Source: Acidimicrobiia bacterium
Lineage (GTDB): Bacteria; Actinomycetota; Acidimicrobiia; Spongiisociales; UBA11373
Assembly: GCA_029263095.1 (NCBI GenBank)
Contig: JAJCYA010000026.1
Location: 1 to 33,013 of the forward strand
DNA length: 33,013 bases
Direction: 5' to 3'
Below the pieces are notes generated by a model. It saw only the letters and a program-made list of their open reading frames with translations. It did not search any database and was not told where the DNA came from. Every line of letters begins with the position of its first letter. Within the stretch, counting starts at the first letter, position 1. Below are positions 7,380 to 13,730 of this stretch, one piece after another. The translations under genes were made by a program, and so were the position numbers.

Positions 7380-8149
7380 TCATCGAGGCAGTCGCGCTTC
7401 AACTCGTCTCCGAAATCGGGCAGGTCGACGACAATCTGCGGCAACTCGAGCAGGTTGTTTCCTCGCTCGATGCGGGGGTGGATCTCGTTGTGGTACCCGA
7501 GCTGTACAACACTGGGTACGACCTTGATGTGCTCGATCTCATGGGCAACGAACTGGCCGAACCCCGCACCGGACCCACAGTCACGATGACTGCCGACCTC
7601 GCTCACGACCTCGGAGCAACGTTTGTCGTCGGTTTTCTCGAGGTCGGGGAGGACGGTGCTGTATATGACAGTGCCGCGATCGTCTCACCCGGCGCGGATC
7701 CAATCGTGTATCGAAAGACGCACCTATATCCCCCGGAGGTGGCCAGGTTCCGCGCCGGCGACGAGCTCACAACCGCCGTCACACCCGGGGGGCCGCTCGG
7801 TGTGATGATCTGTTTCGAGCACGCATTTCCCGAGATTGCCACGTCGCTGGCCCTGGCCGGTGCGCAGATTCTCGCTATTCCCTCAGCGGTACCTGCCGGC
7901 TATGAGCATGTGTTGACCCTCAGAACGAGAGCGCGCGCCCAAGACAATCAGGTATTCGTCGTGGCCGCGAATCAGTCCGGCAATGGATTCTCGGGGCGAT
8001 CGTTGATCGCGGGACCTCGCGGCGAGGTGCTGGCCACCGCCGACACCGGTCCAACGGTGCTGCGCGCCACACTCGATTTGGATGCCATTGGCGCGGAGAG
8101 GTCTCGTGAACCTTCGCTTCGGACCCGCAGACCCGATCTCTATGCATGA
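7376..8149 (+). CDS. Nitrilase-superfamily carbon-nitrogen hydrolase
   Basis: A 257-aa cytosolic amidohydrolase of the nitrilase superfamily. The catalytic set is complete: Glu42 (VVVPELYNTGY), Lys114 (YRKTHLYPPE) and nucleophile Cys146 (GVMICFEHAFPE). Family members hydrolyse amides, carbamoyl groups or omega-amino-acid amides; true nitriles are rarer substrates. The length fits an amidase-type branch. It is translationally coupled (ATGA) to the upstream permease, which ties its substrate to the imported compound. Among phosphorylase/ABC loci of the ycj kind an amidase is not a usual member, so an amide-bearing ligand or breakdown product is possible. Exact substrate unknown. Confidence 0.88.
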   Translation: MIIEAVALQLVSEIGQVDDNLRQLEQVVSSLDAGVDLVVVPELYNTGYDLDVLDLMGNELAEPRTGPTVTMTADLAHDLGATFVVGFLEVGEDGAVYDSAAIVSPGADPIVYRKTHLYPPEVARFRAGDELTTAVTPGGPLGVMICFEHAFPEIATSLALAGAQILAIPSAVPAGYEHVLTLRTRARAQDNQVFVVAANQSGNGFSGRSLIAGPRGEVLATADTGPTVLRATLDLDAIGAERSREPSLRTRRPDLYA

Positions 8150-8238
8150 GATGTGTGGGCCTATTCGCGGATGGCCGTGTGTTGCTGTGACGCGACAGGA
8201 AAGGAAGGGCGTCGACACGTATGTCTGATGGAGGACAG

Positions 8239-9324
8239 ATGCGGGTGGGGTTGGTTGGTTGCGGGAATATTGGTGTCAAGGGCCATATCCCGGCTTATGC
8301 CCGAATTCCGAATGCCTCGCTGGTTGCGGTGTGCGATGCAGACGCAGAACGGGTCAACTCCGCTGCTCTACTCACTGGAGCGGTCGCCTACTCCGATCTT
8401 GGTGACCTCCTCGAAGGCGAGGAGGTCGATGCCGTCGATATCTGCACGCCCCCTCGAACTCATGCTGAGCTTTCGATCCAGGCGATGGATGCGGGTAGGC
8501 ACGTTCTGTGTGAGAAGCCGATCGCTCATTCGCTTGAGGATGCTGATGCGATGATCGCATCAGCTGCGGAGAACGGTGTTCGGCTGATGGTTGGCCAGGT
8601 TCGGCGGTTTGACGATCGCTACGCGGCCGTCAAGGAGCAGATCGAGGCCGGTCGAGTGGGTCGGCCGGTGTTCATCCGTAGGGCTGAGCGGCAGTTTCTA
8701 CCGTTTCCGCCTGATGCTTGGCAGTGGGATCCGGCTGCGGGTGGTGGAGTGATTCTCGATATTGGTGTTCATGTCCTTGACTTGCTTCGGTGGCTGTTCG
8801 GCGATGAACCGGTTGAGATCCGGGCGGTGGCTCAGGCGGTGCGTGACTCGGCGCGGGAGGCTGGTTCGTTTGATCACGCCATGATCACCTGCAGATTCGA
8901 TGGCGGTGGCATCGGGTTGGCCGAGGCGAGCTGGGCTCATCCTGAGGGATTCGGCTCGGGGTTGTATGCCAGTCTGGATGTGGTCGGGTCTGAGGGGAAG
9001 CTCGGGTACAGCGATCAGGATTCCAATCCGATGTTGGTGTTCGATGAGGAGGCCGGAGCAGAGCTTCCAAGGTACTTCGGGTTGATGTCGTCGACCGAGT
9101 ATGCCTTCGAGGCTCAGATCGCACACTTTTTGGATCGCATTCGCGATGACCGGGCCTTTCTGGTCGATGCCGGTGATGCTCGGGCTGCCCTGGCAATGGC
9201 GTTGGCCGCCCAAGAGTCGGCGGTGACCGGCGACGTAGTGGCGTTCCCAACGGCTGCCGACGGCTCCGGCGACGGAACTCACGGTGCTGCGGTGTCGCGT
9301 CGCCCGAGGAATGTCGGCGTATGA
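8239..9324 (+). CDS. Gfo/Idh/MocA-family oxidoreductase 1
   Basis: A 361-aa NAD(P)-dependent sugar or cyclitol dehydrogenase. Rossmann motif 'GLVGCGNIG' at the N-terminus, 'HVLCEKPIAHS' carrying the family Lys (EKP), and the C-domain active-site stretch 'GGGVILDIGVHVLDLLRW' with the conserved Asp and His. ATG at 8239 has GGAGG 5 nt upstream; the in-frame ATG at 8221 has a poorly spaced site and is less likely. The 89-bp gap from the nitrilase gene may hold an internal promoter. It overlaps the second oxidoreductase by 4 nt. Homologues near YcjM-like enzymes (such as YcjS) oxidise glycosides at the 3-position; that role here is inferred. Confidence 0.9.
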   Translation: MRVGLVGCGNIGVKGHIPAYARIPNASLVAVCDADAERVNSAALLTGAVAYSDLGDLLEGEEVDAVDICTPPRTHAELSIQAMDAGRHVLCEKPIAHSLEDADAMIASAAENGVRLMVGQVRRFDDRYAAVKEQIEAGRVGRPVFIRRAERQFLPFPPDAWQWDPAAGGGVILDIGVHVLDLLRWLFGDEPVEIRAVAQAVRDSAREAGSFDHAMITCRFDGGGIGLAEASWAHPEGFGSGLYASLDVVGSEGKLGYSDQDSNPMLVFDEEAGAELPRYFGLMSSTEYAFEAQIAHFLDRIRDDRAFLVDAGDARAALAMALAAQESAVTGDVVAFPTAADGSGDGTHGAAVSRRPRNVGV

Positions 9325-10358
9325 GCAGCATCGTCAACATTGGGGTTCTTGGATACGCCCATCTGCATGCCCCCCGTTACGTTGCCAGCATCGCGGCTCA
9401 CCATCAGGCCCGTCTGGTCGGGATCGCCGATGGGGGTGTCAACTCAGAGGCGGCACGGGCTCTTGCTAGCGAACATGGTGCCCCTTTCTTCGACACCTTC
9501 GATGAACTACTCGATCAAGACGGTCTTGACGCGGTGTATCTCGGCAACGAACCGGCATATCACCGCGACGCGGTAGATCAGGCGGCTGGTCGGGGTGTTC
9601 ATGTTCTGTGCGACAAGCCCATCGCTACCACCCTCGCCGATGCCGACGCGATCGCGGAGATCGCCGGTGCCGCCGGGATCACACTGATGGCCTCGTTCTT
9701 CCCACGTTTCCAGTTGCCTCTGGTCCAGGTCAAGGAGGCGCTCGATAGCGGCGAGGCTGGGGACCTGGTGGCCATCTACGCGGTCAAGTATGGGCGGCTG
9801 CCCACCAAAGCGGCCGGCCCGCAATCTGCGGACTGGTTCTTGGATCCGGCCCTTACCGGCGGTGGCGGGTTCCTCGACATCGGCATCCACGCGATCGACG
9901 CGCTGCGGTGGCTGGCGGGTTCGGAGGCACGCCGGGTGCATGCCCACGTCGGGACGATGATCCACGACGAACTCGACGTCGAGGATTTCGGGCTGGCGAC
10001 ATTCGAGTTTGACAACGGGGTCGTGGGCGCCTTGAGCGCCGGATGGGCCAACCCCGACGGCTACCCCACTTGGCTCGATGTCAAGTTCGAGATCCTGACC
10101 ACCAAGAAGGTCTATCTGATCGACAAACCCCACCACGACCTGGCGCTATACACCGGCGAAGGCCACGAACGTCAGGCATGGCTGCGACGCGACATAGACG
10201 ATCAGCTGACCGCCTTCATCGAAGCCGTCACCCAAGGCAGCGAACCTCCAATCACCGCAGAAGACGGTCGCGCCGCTCTCGCTATGGCCCTCGCCGCGTA
10301 CGAATCATCTCGCGCTGGCCAGCCGATCGCGATACCGGCTGTCATGGATGCGGACTGA
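9321..10358 (+). CDS. Gfo/Idh/MocA-family oxidoreductase 2, atypical nucleotide motif
   Basis: A 345-aa paralogue coupled by ATGA to the preceding gene. Family marks: 'HVLCDKPIATT' (Lys of the DKP/EKP motif), 'GGGGFLDIGIHAIDALRW' with the conserved Asp and His, and C-terminal 'AALAMALAAYESS', nearly the same as in its neighbour. The N-terminal dinucleotide loop reads 'GVLGYAHLHAPR', lacking the usual G-x-G-x-x-G spacing, as seen in some divergent members. Codon use is more GC-rich than in the first oxidoreductase, so the pair is probably not a recent duplication. Substrate unknown; likely works in sequence with the first enzyme. Confidence 0.88.
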   Translation: MSSIVNIGVLGYAHLHAPRYVASIAAHHQARLVGIADGGVNSEAARALASEHGAPFFDTFDELLDQDGLDAVYLGNEPAYHRDAVDQAAGRGVHVLCDKPIATTLADADAIAEIAGAAGITLMASFFPRFQLPLVQVKEALDSGEAGDLVAIYAVKYGRLPTKAAGPQSADWFLDPALTGGGGFLDIGIHAIDALRWLAGSEARRVHAHVGTMIHDELDVEDFGLATFEFDNGVVGALSAGWANPDGYPTWLDVKFEILTTKKVYLIDKPHHDLALYTGEGHERQAWLRRDIDDQLTAFIEAVTQGSEPPITAEDGRAALAMALAAYESSRAGQPIAIPAVMDAD

Positions 10359-10442
10359 GCCCGTGCCGCCGGACTTGTCCCCTTCTGCCTCCGACAACGC
10401 CGTCGACGGTCGGTCTGTGATTGAGGTGGAGTGGGACGAGTG

Positions 10443-12188
10443 ATGTCTGAGACAAGCTCCTCCCTTCTCGAGCATCTCGCATTCCTGTACGGAGAGGAAA
10501 GGGCCCAGCCAATCCTGGAGGATTTGGACGCTCTCGTCGTCTCTCGCGGTGAGCTCGCGTCATCGCCGCATCGGTTTACCGAGAAGGACGTTGCGCTGAT
10601 CACCTATGGAGACATGGTTCGACGAGCAGGAGAACGCCCGCTCGCGACGCTGGGCGATTTCATGACCCAACATGTTGCGGACATCATCAGCACGGTTCAC
10701 ATTCTCCCGTTCTTCCCATTCTCGTCAGATGATGGCTTTGCCGTCATCGACTACCGCGGCGTAGATCCCAACCTCGGAGACTGGGATGACGTGAGGCGAA
10801 TCGGCCGCACATTCCGGTTGATGTTCGACGGCGTGATCAATCACATATCAGCGGAGAGTGATTGGTTTCAGGGGTTTCTCCGTGACGATTCACGCTACCG
10901 GGAGTATTTCACAGTCGTCGGACCGGACGCCGATACGGAATCGGTGTTTCGTCCAAGGGCGCAGCCGTTGCTGACGGAAGTACCCACCGTGACCGGCCCG
11001 CGGCACGTGTGGACGACGTTTGGTCCCGACCAGGTCGATCTCAACTACGAGAACCCCGATGTGTTGCTGGCTGTCATCGACACTTTGCTCTTCTATGTGG
11101 CGCAGGGGGCCAGCATCATCCGCTTGGACGCTATCGCCTTCATCTGGAAGGAGCTCGGCACCCCCTGCGTTCATCTCCCCGAAACGCACCAGATCATTCA
11201 GCTGCTCCGAAAAGTGCTCGATGCCGTCGCACCCAATGTCTCGATCGTCACCGAGACCAACGTCCCGCACGCCGAGAATATCTCCTACTTCGGGGACGGA
11301 ACCAACGAATCACACATGGTCTATAACTTCGCCCTACCCCCGCTGACGCTCCACGCCTTCCAGACCGGCGACGCCCGAGCGCTGTCTCGCTGGGCGAGCA
11401 AGCTCGAGGCACCGACCGGAACGACGACGTTCTTCAACTTCCTGGCATCTCATGACGGTGTCGGCGTCGGCGGCGCACGAGGTCTGTTGACCGAGACCGA
11501 GATTCTCCAAATGGCCCAACGCGTGGAAGACCTCGGTGGGAGCGTCTCATACAAGACCAACGTCGACGACACCAGCAGCGTCTATGAGCTGAACATCAAC
11601 TTCCTGGATGCACTGGAGGATCCGGCTGTTCCCGACATGGGCGCGGCGTCCGTTGCACGTCGGTTTCTCACTTCACAGGCGATCATGCTCGCCCTTCGTG
11701 GCGTTCCCGGCGTCTACTTCCACAGCCTCTTCGGCTCCCGGGGCTGGTCTGAGGGAGCGAACCAAAGCGGGATGCCACGGACGGTCAACAGAGAGAAGAT
11801 CACCCGAGACACGATTGAGGAGGAGCTGAGCGACAAGGGTTCGCTCCGCCATCATGTGTTCAAGGGATTCCGGCAGTTGCTGAAGCTGCGTGCCTCCCAC
11901 CCGGCGTTTAGTCCCGAGGCGGATCAGTATGTGATTCCGTCCCACGATTCGGTGTTTGCATTGCTCCGCGTCACCCGAAAAAGTGACGACTTCGTCTTGT
12001 GCCTCCACAACGTTTCATCCAGGTCCTTTGATGTGCCACTCGACGTCCGCGGTACACCCCTGGTAGAGCCCCTTGAGCTCACGAATCTCGTGACTGGCGA
12101 GCAGGTCCGTGCTACGGGCGGAATGCTCGGACAAGCGATCGAGCCCTACGGAACTCTTTGGTTTGTGGGGCGGCCAAGCATGGATTGA
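10443..12188 (+). CDS. GH13_18 glycoside phosphorylase, likely glucosylglycerate phosphorylase
   Basis: A 581-aa cytosolic enzyme of GH13 subfamily 18 (sucrose phosphorylase-like). Catalytic residues: nucleophile Asp229 (IIRLDAIAFIWK), acid/base Glu271 (SIVTETNVPH) and transition-state Asp338 (FLASHDGVGV). It is longer than true sucrose phosphorylases (about 490-500 aa), and as I remember E. coli YcjM the stretches 'WTTF..DQ.DLNY', 'LLRK.LD.VAP' and 'HMVY.F.LPPL.LHA' match it closely; YcjM splits 2-O-glucosylglycerate with phosphate into glucose-1-phosphate and D-glycerate. ATG 10443 is preferred over GTG 10431, whose purine-rich site is too close. Last gene of the locus. Alternatives within GH13_18: glucosylglycerol or sucrose-6'-phosphate phosphorylase. 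Confidence 0.88.
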   Translation: MSETSSSLLEHLAFLYGEERAQPILEDLDALVVSRGELASSPHRFTEKDVALITYGDMVRRAGERPLATLGDFMTQHVADIISTVHILPFFPFSSDDGFAVIDYRGVDPNLGDWDDVRRIGRTFRLMFDGVINHISAESDWFQGFLRDDSRYREYFTVVGPDADTESVFRPRAQPLLTEVPTVTGPRHVWTTFGPDQVDLNYENPDVLLAVIDTLLFYVAQGASIIRLDAIAFIWKELGTPCVHLPETHQIIQLLRKVLDAVAPNVSIVTETNVPHAENISYFGDGTNESHMVYNFALPPLTLHAFQTGDARALSRWASKLEAPTGTTTFFNFLASHDGVGVGGARGLLTETEILQMAQRVEDLGGSVSYKTNVDDTSSVYELNINFLDALEDPAVPDMGAASVARRFLTSQAIMLALRGVPGVYFHSLFGSRGWSEGANQSGMPRTVNREKITRDTIEEELSDKGSLRHHVFKGFRQLLKLRASHPAFSPEADQYVIPSHDSVFALLRVTRKSDDFVLCLHNVSSRSFDVPLDVRGTPLVEPLELTNLVTGEQVRATGGMLGQAIEPYGTLWFVGRPSMD

Positions 12189-12199
12189 AGTCCGCAGAC

Positions 12200-12242
12200 G
12201 TCGTCAGCTGTCGCCGTCTCCCGCGATTGGCAAGAGAGTGGT
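12200..12242. repeat. Direct repeat copy 2, right border of the sugar locus
   Basis: A 43-bp near copy of 2464-2507 in the same orientation (three substitutions and one deletion). It begins 12 bp after the stop of the GH13_18 gene, so the two copies enclose the regulator-transporter-enzyme locus and nothing else. Confidence 0.8.
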
Positions 12243-12259
12243 TTTGCCAGTTGCCGGTC

Positions 12260-12287
12260 GCTGATTGCTGATTGCTGATTGCTGATT
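12260..12287. repeat. Tandem heptamer (GCTGATT x4)
   Basis: Four perfect copies of GCTGATT, flanked on both sides by TTGCCGGTCGCTG-like sequence. It lies immediately upstream of the -10-like box of the alpha/beta hydrolase gene, and TTGCTG within the repeats sits 16 bp from it, so copy number might affect the promoter. Confidence 0.85.
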
Positions 12288-12300
12288 GCCGGTCGCTGGT

Positions 12301-12306
12301 TACCGT
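12301..12306 (+). promoter_or_regulatory. Probable -10 box (TACCGT) of a leaderless gene
   Basis: TACCGT ends 7 nt before the ATG at 12314; there is no Shine-Dalgarno. TTGCTG at 12279-12284, inside the heptamer repeats, is a possible -35 with a 16-bp spacer. Confidence 0.45.
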
Positions 12307-12313
12307 TCTCACC

Positions 12314-12970
12314 ATGACCCGTCGTCTTCGCATCGAGTGGTCGCCCGGATCCAAGGTCACCGGGCTTCTGACGGGTCCGGGGGAGGGGCCGATCGGCATC
12401 CTGCTCGCGCACGGTGCCGGTGCCGGGCAGCTCCACCCCTTCATGGCGGGGCTGCGACGTCGCCTCGGTGGTGCCGGTGTCGCGACTATGACCTTTGACT
12501 ATCCCTACGTTGAGGCAGGAAGGCGCGCCCCCGATCGGCTGGGTCGTCTCCTCGAGTGCCATGCAGCAGCCTTCGAGAGGCTGGCGGAGAGGGTGGATGC
12601 AGTGGTAGTAGTCGGGAAGTCGATGGGGGGCCGTGTCGGCGGTCATCTCGTCGCCGAGGCCGACTTGGACGCGACCGCGATGGTGTTCTTGGGATACCCC
12701 CTGGTTGCCCTCGGAAAGACCGAGCCCCGGGATGTGACTCATCTCTCGGCATGTCATATCCCGATGCTGTTCATCCAAGGTGAACGTGATCGTCTCGGGC
12801 CACCCGAGCTGGTTCGCCAGATCGTGCTCGACGCTCCGGAGGCGACACTCGAGGTTGTGCCCGACGCCGACCACGGGTTTGCAATGCCCAAACGAACCGG
12901 GTTGGGCCGGGACGACGTTCTCGATCTGCTGGCTGCCAAGACGATGCGTTTCGTTGAGGAGCTGCATTGA
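12314..12970 (+). CDS. Alpha/beta hydrolase, dienelactone-hydrolase-like (KANL3/Tex30-type)
   Basis: A 218-aa cytosolic alpha/beta hydrolase. The oxyanion region 'ILLAHGAGAGQLHPFM', nucleophile elbow 'VVVGKSMGGRVGG' (Ser103), 'LFIQGERDRLG' (Asp159) and 'VPDADHGF' (His187) form a full catalytic triad. This small, lid-less form fits the COG3571 (KANL3/Tex30) class, whose natural substrates are mostly unknown. ATG 12314 is chosen over a start at 12272 that would be encoded by the heptamer repeat. It stands alone after the sugar locus and appears leaderless. Confidence 0.87.
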   Translation: MTRRLRIEWSPGSKVTGLLTGPGEGPIGILLAHGAGAGQLHPFMAGLRRRLGGAGVATMTFDYPYVEAGRRAPDRLGRLLECHAAAFERLAERVDAVVVVGKSMGGRVGGHLVAEADLDATAMVFLGYPLVALGKTEPRDVTHLSACHIPMLFIQGERDRLGPPELVRQIVLDAPEATLEVVPDADHGFAMPKRTGLGRDDVLDLLAAKTMRFVEELH

Positions 12971-12978
12971 CTCGGGTT

Positions 12979-13200
12979 GGGCTCGGTGTTTCTGATCACT
13001 CTCCCCTTTGGGCGGAGCCCATTACCTGGCTGGCGCCGCAACCAGCAACGAGCTCTCGCGTCCGATCGGCAGAGCATCGATCCCCATTGGTTTTGTTGTT
13101 CTGGCCTTTTAGGAGCATGGCGATCGGTGGTGCTGTGTCCCCCCCCCCACCAGCTCGCTCCGCGCGCTGACACCTCCACCAAGGGGGGAGTAGTCCAGAA
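12979..13200. repeat. Mosaic dispersed repeat, copy A
   Basis: The 301-bp gap between the hydrolase and histidine phosphatase genes has no credible ORF. Its blocks recur, inverted, around 27.03-28.34 kb: 12980-13012 matches the reverse complement of 28304-28335, 13015-13083 matches that of 27064-27133, and a 'gagtagtccagaaggag' block near 13187 matches that of about 27030-27050. A run of about 11 C followed by an imperfect palindrome (near 13139-13170) looks like a REP unit. Probably a non-autonomous extragenic repeat. Confidence 0.8.
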
Positions 13201-13271
13201 GGAGCCAATACCCGTCGGCCCTTTCGCGCACCCCTTCCCCCCAAAGGGTGCCGCTGGGCGGTCGGGCGGTG

Positions 13272-13730
13272 CTACACCTTGGGCGGTCGAACGTACTTCG
13301 CCTTCGTGACTCGGCCGTCATCGAGTTTGAGCCGCCAGATCCCGGCCTTTTCTATCTCGGTCTTGGGGTTGATCGGCGCGCCGTGGGCGGCGAGATGACC
13401 GACGAGGTTGGCGAGCACGTCACCGTGCGAGCAGATCACCGTTCCCTTTTTGGCCGTTCGCAGCAACGCGGCGGCCGCTTCGGGCGGCGAACCTTCGGCG
13501 AGTTCGGGGAGATCGACATAGCCGAGTCCGAGTCTGTGGGCCAGGGGTGCCATCGTCTGCACGCAGCGCAGGAAGGGGCTGGTAAAGATCTGCCGGGCAC
13601 CGTTCTTGGCGAGGTACTTGGAGAGGGACTTCGCCTGGAGGACACCCTTGTGGCTGATGGGTCTCTTGTGATCCGGTCCCGACCAATTGGAACGGTTTCC
13701 CGCATGGGCATGGCGGACGATGTAGATCAT
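13272..13730 (-). CDS. Histidine phosphatase family protein (SixA-like)
   Basis: A 152-aa phosphatase of the histidine acid phosphatase superfamily. Catalytic marks are 'IVRHAHAG' (RHA variant of the RHG motif, phospho-acceptor His7), 'TSPFLRCVQT' (Arg55) and 'ICSHGDVL' (His102). Family members remove phosphate from phosphohistidine or small molecules. Its ATG overlaps the stop of the PPK1-NUDIX gene by 4 nt. In mycobacterial MutT1 a NUDIX domain and this phosphatase domain are one protein encoded next to ppk, and the phosphatase half acts on products of the NUDIX half. Here the phosphatase is separate and the NUDIX domain belongs to PPK1, so a linked role in (d)NTP or polyphosphate clean-up is likely. 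Confidence 0.88.
   Translation of the reverse strand: MIYIVRHAHAGNRSNWSGPDHKRPISHKGVLQAKSLSKYLAKNGARQIFTSPFLRCVQTMAPLAHRLGLGYVDLPELAEGSPPEAAAALLRTAKKGTVICSHGDVLANLVGHLAAHGAPINPKTEIEKAGIWRLKLDDGRVTKAKYVRPPKV

Noticed and set aside
12260-12287. Heptamer repeats as a CRISPR array
   Set aside because: Units are 7 bp with no spacers and no cas gene nearby.
12970-13271. Small plus- and minus-strand frames in the gap before the histidine phosphatase gene
   Set aside because: Two frames share peptides with frames at 27.0 kb only because the DNA is a repeat; they lack ribosome sites and family resemblance.
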